From Papiliotrema nemorosa (taxonomy: Eukaryota; Basidiomycota; Tremellomycetes; Tremellales; Rhynchogastremaceae), in NCBI GenBank assembly GCA_032158125.1, contig JASKOT010000002.1, forward strand, positions 496,001-560,000: a DNA stretch of 64,000 nt, read 5' to 3'. Shown here piece after piece: positions 21,483-32,443 of this stretch. Position 1 is the stretch's first letter. Each line of letters opens with the position of its first letter. The notes under the pieces were generated by a model that saw nothing but the letters and a program-made list of their open reading frames with translations, searched no databases and had not been told where the DNA came from. The position numbers and the translations under genes are program-made.

Positions 21483-22135
21483 CGTGGGCGACTGGAGTAG
21501 ATGGGGAGGGATGTGCGGGCGGGAGAGGGATATGTGAGCTAAGTAGATGACAGGATAGGGGCAAGTTGAAAGGTGACGGGGGGGTGGATTAACCGGCGTT
21601 GAATGATCGTCTACTCCCAATCCAGGTGGCAACATAAAGGATCAAAAGGGCAGGGGGCACTACGAGTACGACACATCCACATGCATAGGGGGGAAGCATC
21701 TCTTCTGTATACAAAGCTGAAGGATCACAGCTTGGCTGACACAGCATGCATGTCATTTGTCTGATTGTCGATGAGACCAATACTCAGCCCACGTCGTCGA
21801 CGCAAAAATGCCATCCGCGATCACGTGAGCAAATCATTCGCCCATCCTCCCAATTAGAGAGCAAGTGATTGTACGAGTACAAGTACTTTGACCAGATTCG
21901 CACGATCCAGAAGCAGGTGGTGAGAAGGAATGACATTGCCGCTGTTTGATGCTCAAAGGCGTGGTCACACGGGACACAGCGGTGATAGCCTGACGTGGCC
22001 TATGCTATGACACAGCGCTATGGCACAACGCCGAGGCACAACGCTACCAGACGAAGCCCACACTGATACCAGCGGCTGACGAATGCATGAGCGCACTATA
22101 TGTAGCTTATCCGCGCAGCGCTCTCGAGCAATGAT
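21483..22135. other. Intergenic region between OTU gene and amidase
   Basis: About 650 bases. It contains the OTU gene promoter and the amidase 3' UTR, and a short degenerate tandem repeat at 22004-22047. I see no gene. Confidence 0.5.
22004..22047. repeat. Degenerate 13-bp tandem repeat, three copies plus a partial
   Basis: Units gctatgacacagc, gctatggcacaac and gccgaggcacaac follow each other directly, then gctac. It lies in the 3' flank of the amidase gene. Confidence 0.6.
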
Positions 22136-24646
22136 CTATCTGTATTTGACCAGCCCCTCGATCACCTCCATCATCTTCAGTACCTTCTCTTCCTCCCAAG
22201 CTCTGCCGACCACCTGCACGCCGACAGGCAGACCGTGCATCTTGGATGCATCGTAAGCCGGATCGGACCCTTGATACACCCTCTTTTCGAGGATCCAGCT
22301 CCCGTCTGAGTTGTGCAAGAATGCTTCTGGAAGCTCGTCCTTCTCACGATCAACTCGTGTGACTGGCAGAACTCCAACAGTTGAATCGCAGACGTTGAAC
22401 AGCATAGTCGCGATGCTACTATCAGCGCAACCCCTGCTTCAGCTTACGCAAGAGGAGAGAGAAGCTTTGTTCGGTCATGTTCTAGCGCTGGGACCGCTTG
22501 GACGGGACAGAGAAGCATGTCGTATTGCTTATCGCTCCAGGCCTGCTATCAATTGTTGCAACAGTTTTCCCAATACCTCTTTATTTAACTTGGCCGCCCA
22601 GAGGTTCCTCCGATGCGTCCAATACCAATAATTTTTGACACTCTTGGGCTTCGAGACCGCTGTCATAAGTCATCACGCTGAGAAGTCGCGAACTTACAGA
22701 AAACGGACGAGAAGATATGATCTCCAAGGAGCCTTCTCACCGCCCACACCGCGAAAGAGTGCAGAACTGCAGGTATTTTCGACCCTAGAGTAACCTGTCT
22801 TCAGACAACGTCACCCGTTGACCTACGAGCTCCATGGATGGCTCCATGGGATCTTTGCCTAGGTTGCTTAATAGGGTTTTATAGCCGTCCGCTGAGGTGA
22901 GAGCAGCAAAAACCTGTCTCTCAGCAGCCATCTCGACCTACTTCGAGCTAGTAAGAAAAAATGTACCCGAAGAGCTTCTATGGCTGAGTCACATCAGCGG
23001 ACGAGCCATCATTTCAACCACGCACGATCAGGTATCTCAAACGGCTCGACTTGGTGTCCAGCGCGTTTTAAAGCGTCTACACTCTCCATGACCGCTCGTG
23101 AGCAGGCTGGACTGGTCTGTTCATCAACCCAGATCTCGTCGTTGTCCGACTTTGACCCCGCCACATTGCACAAAGTATCCCACCCGAAGGCGTTCAGGAA
23201 GCTGAACTTCCCGCCACGGTATAGGTAAAATCCTCTCCTCCCTATCTGCGCCTGGTTCCGTCGCAAGGCTTATCACCGTTTTCGACGCGAAGGCGAGGTC
23301 TGCCACTGTTCGGGCCATTGGGCCCACCATAGCCTGCTAATCAGCCGTCGAGCATGATCCTTGCTGGGGATGCTTACTCGGATACCCTCAAACCCAGGAA
23401 CCGGATCTCGACCTCCAGATTTGGGCCATCGACCTTGGACAGGCTTGAGACCACAGCATCCCGAATAGTGTGCTGGAATCCTCAAAGAGCCTCCAACTAG
23501 ATCTCAGCACACTTGCACATAAAAAGACCCACTATCTGAGCCCCACCCGAGAGGTGTGCCTATAGAGGTCACCAGAGCTGCTTCTCCTCCGCTACTTCCA
23601 CCCGGCCCTCTGGTCTTCATATGCGGGTTTAGTGATCTGCCAAAAACTGGGTTCTTGCATTCAAATGCGAGTAGAGTCTTGATGTCAGCCGTCTTCCGCT
23701 TGACGTGAATCGAAGAAGCTGTCTCGATTGGGCTGACTCACTTGGGGAATGTTGGTTTTACAGAATGGGATACCTCCAGCTCGGCGAAACAGCTTCACCA
23801 GCTGGGGGTCAACGACCAATGGATTGCCAAGACACGTTCGTCATCACTTACCCCGCTTTCGTCTTCGTAAGACTGTGTGGGGTCACTGCAATGCCTCACA
23901 AGTCAGGGGACTCCTCGGGTGATGGGCAGTTCGGAACTCACGGTGAACAACCAAGAGACGTATCGACCCCGATGATGTTGTAAGTGTCTAGCTCTTAGAT
24001 CCGTCGGCGGGGATTGCCAGGATTGGCTCACCCTTGAAGGAAGAAGGAAGACCCCAGAAGGGTCCAAAGTGCGCGCTCCCCGCCGAGCGATCTTGGTCCT
24101 TTTGTCGGGCTTCTTTGATAGCTTGCTCAAACATGACTGGCGACTCAGCTTCCGCGCTGGTCAGAACTTGCTCACTTTCAGTCAAGCAATTTGTCTGTTG
24201 TTGTGCTAAACACGCTGCCCGTATCTGAGAGTTGGCGATCACAGCGCGACAATGTCTGGCTTACATAGGCAACCATGACCCTCTCGCAGGACCATCCTCT
24301 AGTTCCTTCCACCAAATTCTTCACGATGAACTCAGGACTGTTGTATCAGCGCTGCAATTGCATATTTACAGTGGAACATGGTCACTTGCCTCGTGTGCAG
24401 AATCACTTTATCGAACGCGGCCGACTCCTCATCATGATCGCCGTACTTGTACATCGCATCCTGTATCAAGCCGTCCCGATGCTGTAACTTCTCCGGCACG
24501 ACTGATTGAAAGGCGATTTCTGTCATCTGCTGTGAGAGATGACAATGTTCCGAGTGGTCTAATCTTCCGTTGAGACGGGTGACGATTTCAAGTGATGCGA
24601 CAGAGTGACCGGGTACCAGAAGGTGGTCGTCGAAGGTGGAGGTCAT
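22136..24646 (-). CDS. Amidase-signature (acetamidase-like) hydrolase
   Basis: Hydrolyses an amide bond via a Ser-cisSer-Lys triad. The family's parts are visible in order: IRAACLAQQQTNCLTES, GPFWGLPSSFK (catalytic Lys), the signature GPGGSSGGEAALVTSIGTPL with cis-Ser, GWGSDSG-GSLRIPAHYSGCC split by an intron (nucleophile Ser), GPMARTVADLAFASKTV, LRVGYF-TSPACSRAVMES (joined over an intron near 23115-23170) and the C-terminal GLPVGVQVVGRAWEEEKVL. There are roughly twelve exons. The stop is at 22136 (LVKYR) and I chose the ATG at 24646. It is larger in gene span than most neighbours because of many introns. The substrate cannot be predicted. All triad residues appear intact. Confidence 0.85.
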
Positions 24647-24966
24647 ACAGAGGGGGGCGGGATCAAATGGAAATTACTATGGCATCGTGGCGGAATGCTG
24701 CTTCCTTCGTTAGACTTCGCAGAGTGCTGACGCGTCACTAACAGCATCGGAAAGTACCAACCGCCTTATCCTCGATACATGTCAAAAGTGGCCATTGGAG
24801 AAGACGAGACTCTGTTTTCCGACGATTGATCGTTCTTCCTCTCCCTACTCCATCACACGTCCGGAGAAGACCCTTGGGTACGCGCAAGCTTCTGAGAATG
24901 TCAGAGCAGCAAAGTGGCTTCATTAGTTGAATAGAGGCTCGGACTGATCGCAGGGGTCGGATCACT
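24647..24966. other. Intergenic region upstream of the amidase
   Basis: About 320 bases. A minus-strand frame crosses it (24738-25031, Arg/Lys-rich) but is probably a shadow. Nothing else is seen. Confidence 0.4.
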
Positions 24967-25338
24967 TTAGGGCTGGTAGTGCTCAAGGTGCAGCGCATGT
25001 ATTTTCTCCGCTTCTGACTCTTCTTCCCCATTCTTGTGGATAACCTGCCCTCTCACGCGAAGCTCATGGTCACGGGAAAATATCTGAGACTTACGAGAAT
25101 GAGTCAGGTGCCTCGAGCCGTTTCCGGAAAGGCGATGATCCTTTGTCTCCCCATCGTTGACCCGTGGGAACTGAGTGGGTTGACTATACGGCGCTGTCAA
25201 TCGATAACAGCCGGATATGTATACCAAGCTCGAACAACCTCTTCGAGGGTCTTGGAGCACTTTGTCGCCCTCAAGCATTTCATGGGTCCTCCCTGTAGCG
25301 ATGGTGACAAGGAGCACAAGCTTATTGGGTCCTGACAT
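24967..25338 (-). CDS. Hypothetical small protein, gene model uncertain
   Basis: An open frame of 123 codons starts MSGPNKLVLLVTIATGRTHE and ends SEAEKIHALHLEHYQP. The start and end weakly resemble a dimeric alpha/beta-barrel (ABM-type) protein, which usually begins with a short beta strand such as LVLLVTI. The middle does not, and two canonical intron candidates (31 nt near 25190-25225; about 45 nt near 25055-25100) would change it. I do not assign a function. Nothing in the neighbourhood supports one. Confidence 0.35.
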   Translation of the reverse strand: MSGPNKLVLLVTIATGRTHEMLEGDKVLQDPRRGCSSLVYISGCYRLTAPYSQPTQFPRVNDGETKDHRLSGNGSRHLTHSRKSQIFSRDHELRVRGQVIHKNGEEESEAEKIHALHLEHYQP

Positions 25339-25390
25339 TTATTGTATGTGGCTTGGAACAGGGAGCACACTGCTGAGCGCTTTGTCCCGA

Positions 25391-25446
25391 AGCTAAGCAG
25401 TCAATCCTTTGAGCACCACCCTTCATACTGCCGATGCCTGATTCGG
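25391..25446 (+). promoter_or_regulatory. Upstream block conserved between tandem genes, copy 1
   Basis: The block running from agctaagcagtcaatccttt to gatgcctgattcgg matches the block at 26471-26526. Shared words are atccttt, caccacc, ttcat and tgattcg in the same order. It lies about 140 bases before the ATG at 25587, so it is probably a promoter carried along in the duplication. Confidence 0.5.
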
Positions 25447-25586
25447 AATTCTTGGCCACTCCACGCATCCGCGAACCGTATTAAATATCCCCATGCTTTC
25501 ACGGGCATCTGTTAGTACACTTCTTCCATATCTCACACCACATGAGAGAGACCCTGTCCAACATACACATTGACGTTGATCAGAAC

Positions 25587-26093
25587 ATGAGCTCTACTGC
25601 CGGACAGGAAACAAGCTGTGAGCTTGAGAGTGACGCACATTCATGCTCACCACACCGCCTGGCTCTCATGTCCCCTAAGCATGAACATGCCCACAGCTTC
25701 CGTTACACCACCACTCCAAGTTACGTCATGTCAAAGGGACGGGTCAAGTGGCCGAAATCAAGCGAGGATCTGTTCGGTCGCCTCGTACGAATGATGTGCA
25801 GCGACATCGATGACATCGATACGTTGAAAGGCATAACTGCGCGAGCTTGGCAAGAGAGAACACAGAATATGAAAACCCGTACTCGGTCTCATGTCTCCAA
25901 AAAGGTCGACTCCGTTGCGAGCAAATTCCAGGTGGGTGACTGGGTGGACCTCGAAGTCGAGACAGCCGCCGTTTTTTCTACTGACCAAAACGGCGCTTTT
26001 CCCTACCTGAGTGAGTGGCTGCCTCACATTCAAGCGAGACCCACGGCTTCAATCAGCGCCAGAGGAAGACGACTTTGTAATGATCATGTAGGC
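25587..26093 (+). CDS. Unknown small protein, tandem copy 1
   Basis: I do not recognise this family. The protein starts NMSSTAGQETS, with M at 25587 chosen because copy 2 starts at the homologous ATG. The core reads HSFRYTTTPSYVMSKGRVKW, DLFGRLVRMMCSDIDDIDTL and KFQVGDWVDLEVETAAVF. It matches copy 2 (26680-27156) over about 110 residues: HPFRITTT, DLFGILSRDLSDI, NGDWAFKMETA. A canonical 46-nt intron (gtgagt to aatcag, about 26011-26056) would end the protein YLTPEEDDFVMIM at 26093. Unspliced, the frame runs to 26120. It is hydrophilic, with no signal peptide or membrane span. In-frame ATGs upstream (25542) are possible but absent from copy 2. Confidence 0.55.
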
Positions 26094-26679
26094 TGCAATA
26101 CGAGGCCTGGGTTCCCCTAGAACCTGTCAGTGGATCTCCGAGCTCTGGTCGGGGAACTGTGTATACATGTAGGTGTTGCTAGTGGATTTTGAGACGAGAG
26201 GATGCATGAGTCAAACGGTCCTGCACCGGTATGATCGCACAGATCTTGACACACTGTCGAATGCAAAGCCGACGTGCAGGATCCGGGCTCGGGTCAGACC
26301 GAGTGCCTCATACGCGTGAGGGCGAGAAACTACGGGTCAAAGTGTGCTCGCCGCGAACCTCCGAGACATCAATAACGCGTACATGGTTCGTTCGACACAC
26401 TGGACCGAGTGCTCAGAAGCAATTCCTCCGCCTTCGAACAGGGGCTTTCGCTAGATGCTTCGCCAGGTAACTGAGCGGTCGATCCTTTCATGGCACCACC
26501 TTTCATGTCCACCATGCTTGATTCGCACAGCTGTCTTCCTCCTTCTTTCCCACTATGTACATAAGGACTCATCCCCCCGAACATTCGGCATACCACACCA
26601 TCATTCCCACTAGATCCTTGGTCTGCTAGTCACCAGTCGCCACTGGGGTCTTGAACATACACACTCACACGTCATCGAC
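26094..26679. other. Spacer between the tandem genes
   Basis: About 590 bases holding the 3' end of copy 1 and the promoter of copy 2. The last 210 bases match the upstream region of copy 1. I see no other gene. Confidence 0.5.
26471..26526 (+). promoter_or_regulatory. Upstream block conserved between tandem genes, copy 2
   Basis: The counterpart of 25391-25446, about 155 bases before the ATG at 26680. It contains gatccttt, gcaccacc, tttcat and cttgattcg in the same order and spacing. The leaders just before both ATGs also match (acatacacat/acatacacac). Confidence 0.5.
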
Positions 26680-27156
26680 ATGAGCTCATCGGTCAGACCA
26701 GACACAAGTACCTCGTCCGTAACGCAGGATCCACATCAGATTTATTCTCAAGATCGTCTGAACATCATGTCGGACAAGCATAACTCCCATCCATTCCGAA
26801 TAACGACCACTTCGGGATACATCAAGTCAAAGTTCAAGCGAGGCCGCTTCAATTGGTCCCAGTCAGATGATCCCTTTGCGGAAGACCTCTTTGGTATTTT
26901 ATCGCGAGACTTATCTGACATATGCCGACCTCTTCATATCGCATGGCACGAATGGGAACTTGGTACAAATGTCCTGCAAGAGAGCCTGCGGAGTAAGCTG
27001 CGTGCGGCGGTGGAATCTTATCCCAATAGATCCAAAAATGGCGACTGGGCGTTCAAGATGGAGACGGCCACCAATTACAATCCGGATATGACCAGCAGGC
27101 GAAATATTCAGTTTAACATCTTGTACTGGGAGCCGCAGTCGAGCCAAGATGCTTAG
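26680..27156 (+). CDS. Unknown small protein, tandem copy 2
   Basis: A 158-aa single-exon frame, paralogous to 25587-26093. It starts MSSSVRPDTSTSSVTQD. The conserved core reads HPFRITTTSGYIKSKFKRGR, DLFGILSRDLSDICRPLHIA and NGDWAFKMETATNYNPD. The region between the FRITTT motif and DLFG carries an extra basic insert (KFKRGR) relative to copy 1. It ends LYWEPQSSQDA, unlike copy 1. I recognise no domain; the family is probably lineage-restricted, which I cannot test here. It is convergent with the SNF2 gene, 160 bases away. Confidence 0.6.
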   Translation: MSSSVRPDTSTSSVTQDPHQIYSQDRLNIMSDKHNSHPFRITTTSGYIKSKFKRGRFNWSQSDDPFAEDLFGILSRDLSDICRPLHIAWHEWELGTNVLQESLRSKLRAAVESYPNRSKNGDWAFKMETATNYNPDMTSRRNIQFNILYWEPQSSQDA

Positions 27157-27315
27157 CAGTTGTAGCAGGCTTGATTAGGAGATTTGTAAGAAGATACTGG
27201 TTCATACCGCGTGATCAGATTATCGAAAAGTGAAGCGCGAATCAAGTAATCCCCTTTGGTCCGAAATACTGCACTGAATTTGGTCACTCCATTTCTGCGG
27301 GGATTATCACCATTA

Positions 27316-30300
27316 TCAACCACTCTCTTCTGCCTGACTATCATTGCCACTATCGTTCTCATCACGACCTGGGCTTCGCTGATATTGTGGCTTGAATAAG
27401 GCTGCCGAGATCAGCAGGCTTTTCATGTAAGCTGATACCGGTGAGCTCACCCATAAGATCGTTGAGCGTGAGCTTCGTGAGGTTCTTTGCGTCTCCCGAG
27501 AGCGCAGCCTTGGCCAATTCCCGCTTCATGTGCTGCAGATCGAGGATTCCTGCCTAATCAGCCTACGTGTAATAAGCGGACTCACGATCTTCGACCGTCT
27601 CGCCAATGGTCAACTTGTAGATGTTGACATCTAGCTTCTGACCCAGTCTACCAGTCAGCACCGCTGGATTATCGATTTGTGTGACAATACTTACCGATGA
27701 GCTCGATCAAAGGCTTGATCTTCGAGGCTGATACGTCAGCTCTGGATTGCAGCTGATTTTGGACATACGCAGGGTTCCACCATAAGTCCATGAGAATGAC
27801 GTTGTTACAACATGTCAAGTTGAGACCTGTACTTCCCGCCTTGAAAGATATCAAGATGACCCGAACATTCGGGTCCGTCTTGATCTTTTCCAAGCTCTCT
27901 TGTCGCCTGTCATTCCTCATCGAACCGTCATCTATTGTCAGCGCCATACATGAACACCACTCACATCTGACAAATCGGATGCCTTTTTCATGAAGGAATG
28001 GCTCGATCAGGTTAAGAAAACTGGTAAATTGAGAAAACACGATGGTTTTTTGGGTCGATTGGCTTCTAGATTCAATGTCTTGCAAGAGCTTCATCAGCAT
28101 CTTGATCTTGGCCGAGGATGGCGGAAGTTCGTCGTCGTGTGCCACCTTGGACAGAGCGGTCTTTGCGATGGAGGAGCATTTCTCGCACGTCTTCTCGTCT
28201 TTGCCCGAGAGCCTAGCGTATCAGCGTCTCCACTATGTCATGCAAACCAAGTCGTGCAATTCACTTTGTAGCACAGATGTCACAAGTCCTTTCAGCACCT
28301 ACGCCCAAGCCACCCAGAAGATCCGCGAGCTCGTCGGCTTGATCCACATCTTCTTTTGCGTCGACGGGTTTGTTGTCGAGTGCATCAGCGTCGACGGATA
28401 GAGCACTAGCACAAAGCGATGGATGATCACATGCTGGTGACATCAGTCATCGTATCAAACCTAAACGTTCCGAGACTGACCTTGTCGTAAACGCAAGAGC
28501 ATAGTCAAAACCGATGTGTAGTTGCTCATTACCGATCCAGCTCGCAAGAACTGACGTTAGTTGCCGTCAACTTGTAAGAGGGCCGCAGCTCACTTTGTTG
28601 AACTTTAGCTCAGTCTGCTTCTCCAATGCGGTGTAGAATTCCCGTTCTTCGGTATCGAACTCGCAAGAAACTATCTCAACCGTTCTTCCAGGTAGATTGA
28701 GAATCGGCTTGCCGTCTATTGTCAGCTTCACCCCTGGCTGTATTTGCCTTGAAACTCACCCATCTGGGCGTCCTTGGTACGTCTCAACATGATAGCCTTC
28801 AGGATGACATGCAATCGCTTCATTGCAATCTTAGTCTCGTTGTTCTTGACCGGCCGAGCGATACGGTCCCGGAAGATCTCCCAATTATCCAGTGGTCGCG
28901 CTCGCAGGAATTGAAAGAGAGAGAAAAGCTCTTCGACATTGTTCTGCTGTTCAACCAATATCAAGTGATGCAAGCATATTACGTACCTGAATTGGTGTTC
29001 CGGTCAGACACCATCTGTACTTTGCCTGGAGAGCTGTCGCCGCTTTGGACGCTTTCGCCTGTCTATTCTTGATATTTTGAGCCTCATCTGTCGTGTCAAT
29101 GACGATCCCAGCAGAAAGGCGTCGACAGACTCACCCACAACTATACGCAACCATTTCACGTCAAAGAGCGCTGTCATTGCCTTGCCCTTCTTGCCCTTCC
29201 TCAGCGTTTTCTTGGCGAACGAGTCGGAATCGGAATCGGAGTCTGAGGCGATCTTCTTTTGAGTCGCCTTTTCTGCTGCACCGGAATCAAGATAGGCCTT
29301 GTGTTCAGAAGCAACAGTCTGGAACGTGGTAATGACCACATCGTACGACTCGAGATCCTTGCCGACTGATATTTAGCGATGACATTTTGGAACAACATCA
29401 TGGCAATGACAACGTACATTTCTTTCTGGATGGCCCATGATGAGTCGCTACACGAAGCTTTCCCGGAGCGGTCTTTGTCTTCGCCTCCGTAGCCCATTGC
29501 TCCATGACCGCCAGTGGGGCGATGATGCTACGTATCAGAAAGGGCAGGCCGAGACGATCGCTGACTCACAGAGTACCCGCCTTGTAGCCTGCCTTACGCT
29601 CCGCAGCAGTGGCAGACCCTTGAACAATTCTTGCCAAAGTCTGGACCGTCTTTCCCAAACCCATATCCTTCAAGATGAGCTTGGTCTTCAAAGCTGCAGG
29701 CAACACTCACATCGGCCAAGATCCCTCCATACTTTCTGCCGCTCTCTCGGCTCTTCATCCATTTAACTCCTCTGACTTGGTGCGGCATCAACCTGACACC
29801 TTTGGCGAAACCTTCAATGACATCTTCTCCATCTTGAACTCCATCATCTCCCATCTCCCCTTCCCCATCACCTATGGCGCCAGACAAGAGTTCTCTCATA
29901 TGTTGATCCGCATCCCCTTGATGCTTCTCATAATCCGCCGCTGTGATTCTCACACTGTTCAAGTCAAAAACCTCTCGATCGACATCATCCCTCGGTGGGG
30001 GCGGAAGTTGGGAAGAAGAGACGGGCGGCAAGATTTGGGTTGGTTTCGCCCCGGGGAAAGGTTGTCTCTCGACAAGCCAGCTCGGCCACGCGGCATTCTG
30101 TGTGACTGAAGACTGCGTAGGTCTGAAAGGATTGGACGATGCGGGAGGTCTCGAAGGGCCGGGACTATCGTATTGCTTGAAAGCGTTGGGTGTGCTAGGC
30201 TTGATGTACCCTCCATATCCAAAGCTCGAGCTGGGCGTGGTCTGAGGTCTCGACTTCGACGACGAAGCTGACTTCTTGGCGATGCTCGAGCCAAAAGATA

Positions 30301-30637
30301 CACTCTCAGGGTGGTTGTACATCCTCACATGCGCGTTCTCGGCAAAGGCAACTCCTCTACTCGAATGAGAGCTGTGTGACTGTTGATCCCGGCCGGAAGG
30401 TTGTGACGACTGGGAGGGTTGAGCACGTTGAGGAGCAGGATGCAGAGGAGAATCCCCAGTAAGGTCCACTACCTGCTTTCGTGGCTTGGGAGGAGCATGA
30501 TGAGTCTCGAGAAATTCCATGTTGTTGCTGTGTCGCGAGGGTTGAAGGACGTTCGTAGGGACGGTAAGAACGGGTTCGTCGGAGTCCGAGTCACTCAGTT
30601 CGAATATTCGGCTCGAAGCGGCTAGAGTAGTAGCCAT
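27316..30637 (-). CDS. SNF2-family DNA-dependent ATPase (Rad5/Rad16/Uls1 group) with SUMO-interaction motifs
   Basis: Predicted nuclear chromatin or repair translocase of roughly 930 aa. The N-terminal 280 aa are disordered and contain two SUMO-interaction-like motifs, RIFELSDSDSDE and KQVVDLTGDS. The ATPase core shows VRLMPHQVRGVKWMK, ILAD-DMGLGKTVQTLARI (intron inside), TTDEAQNIKNRQAKA (DEAQ box), WCLTGTPIQ and KRLHVILKAIMLRRTKDAQM. The C lobe has QKTIVFSQFTSFLNLIEPF, then VILISFKAGSTGLNL and VILMDLWWNPA. Between the lobes TCDICATKLSGKDEKTCEKC forms a four-Cys knuckle where Rad5/Uls1 carry a RING. It ends SGNDSQAEESG at 27316. There are many short introns. The start is the ATG at 30637, 233 bases from the divergent cardiolipin synthase gene. 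Confidence 0.88.
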
Positions 30638-30870
30638 CGCTTGACTCTGGCTGCTCCTAGTAGCTCGACGTGGGTAGAATACCAAATCAAACTGGGGTTG
30701 ATTGATGTGTCGAGCGTGGACTGACTTTATGTTTTGTTTATTGTGGAGACCCCGGGCTGTCGGCTTGAGCCTGTGCCACGTGGCTCGAACCCAAATGACG
30801 ATCCGCAAACCTCTTCTGTGGCCTTGGTCGTCTGCTATTGTCAACGCATCTCTCGGCGGTCACAGTAAAC

Positions 30871-32017
30871 ATGTTCAGCGCCAGCATCAGCCTGGGCAGG
30901 TCAGTCACCCTCTGCGTGTCCTCAAGAGCCGCGGGACGAAATTTGGGAGCTCGACAGCCTCTATCCTTCCGCCTTGACCGTCGGGGTTTCCGGTCTATTC
31001 ACCTCAGTCTTCCGTCATGTGCCCCACTTCTTTCGTCCAGCAGTACCGCCATTACTTCGACATCATGCAGTCCGCTGTCAAGAAGAAGTGGCCGAAAGAA
31101 CAAAGCCCTGTATCGCCCTTTCTCCTCACAATCACCAGCAGATCCTCAGCCTCAACCCCCCAAGGTGCGTTCTGATCCGACTTCTTTGGCTACATACTCA
31201 CCCCGCAGAAAGTGGTCGATGAGGAAGGAGACGAGCTATCAGAATCCCCATACACCCTGCCCAATGCGTTGACTCTTGCCCGAATAATAGCCTGTCCATT
31301 CTTGGGATACCAAATCGTCCAAGGGGACTATATGACTGCGACAGGCTTACTCTTCGCTTGTGGCGTATCCGACTGGGTGAGCTGGCCCAAGCGTGATTCG
31401 ATAACGCGCGAAGCTTATGATAGCTGGACGGATATCTTGCTAGGAGGTGGGGAGGAAAGAGTGTTCTGGGCTCGATATTGGATCCAGCAGCGGATAAGAC
31501 ATTGATGACGACCCTGGTTATTACACTTGCATGGGCGGGCTTGCTACCTGGTGCGTGGTGCATGTTCGTTGAGGTCCTACCATGCTCATCTACAGTACCG
31601 CTAGCTGTTCTAATACTGGGTCGAGATGTCGCGCTTAGCTTGTCAGCTTTCTATTTCCGCTTCATCTCCCTTCCTCCACCGGTAAGTGTGGTGACGCATC
31701 AAGCAAAGAGCAAACGCTCACGAACAGCGCACGGTCAGCCGTTATTTCAACCCTTCTATACCTTCTGCAGAGGTCAAACCGACTCAGATAAGCAAGGTGA
31801 GTCGGACGCTACGAAAGCCACTGATGGCAAGATCAATACGGCTTTGCAGTTGTTGTTGATGGGCGTGACGACTGTGTCTCCTTTGGTCACGTTACCGATA
31901 GGAGGACCATTGGAAGCGCTGCAGTGGATCGTGGCTGGTACTACGATATGGAGTGGACTGAGCTACGTGGGCAAGGCGGGCGTCAGGATACTGCCTCGAA
32001 GGAAACCGAAAGTGTAA
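30871..32017 (+). CDS. CRD1: Mitochondrial cardiolipin synthase
   Basis: Joins CDP-diacylglycerol and phosphatidylglycerol to make cardiolipin in the inner mitochondrial membrane. The N-terminus (MFSASISLGRSVTLCVSSRA onward) is Arg/Ser-rich with no acids, fitting a mitochondrial presequence. The core starts PYTLPNALTLARIIACPFLG. The CDP-alcohol phosphotransferase motif is complete once an intron is removed: SDW-LDGYLARRWGGKSVLG then SILDPAADK, giving D-x2-DG-x2-AR-x8-G-x3-D-x3-D. Later membrane segments include TTLVITLAWAGLLP and PLAVLILGRDVALSLSAFYF. It ends RILPRRKPKV. Introns lie near 31162-31208, 31376-31430, 31549-31597 and 31682-31726. The start at 30871 is the first ATG after the divergent promoter. 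Confidence 0.92.
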
Positions 32018-32443
32018 CTTCGAACATTTCCAAATCATCAATCATTGTAATTTTTCATCGCATGCGCAGACGCCTCTGACGACCTGAGCACCTACCATTG
32101 ACTTCATGCATGCAGGGTCGACTGCAATGACCTTGGGCAATGAATATGTGATGCCACGTCATGATATTTTATGCCCAGTATCAATCAATCTTCGTTGTGC
32201 CCCGGGATTTTCGAAGCGACTCGAGATTTCGGGTTGACCTTTGTACACCCCATACACCTGCGACTGTCGCTCCTACGCTTCTGATACATAGTCACGTATA
32301 AGGAGTCCGAAGAAAGGACATCTCCTACACAGTCGAGTCGAAGAGGTCCTTTCATCACGATCTCATTCAAGTCGCTATATAGCGGCTCGGCCATCTTTCG
32401 ACACTCTTTCAGACCATTTACCACTGCGTGCCGAGTCAACAAC
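32018..32443. other. Intergenic region between CRD1 and LeuRS
   Basis: About 430 bases with the CRD1 3' end and the LeuRS promoter, including the palindromic TATA element at 32373-32384. I see no gene. Confidence 0.5.
32373..32384. promoter_or_regulatory. Palindromic TATA element upstream of LeuRS
   Basis: cgctatatagcg is a perfect 12-bp palindrome containing a TATA core, about 60 bases before the LeuRS ATG. Confidence 0.45.

Noticed and set aside
28190..28290. Replacement of the RING by a Cys knuckle as a wholly new feature of the SNF2 protein
   Set aside because: I recall related fungal SNF2 proteins with a short Cys-rich segment at this point, so novelty is not claimed, only the combination with SIM-like motifs.
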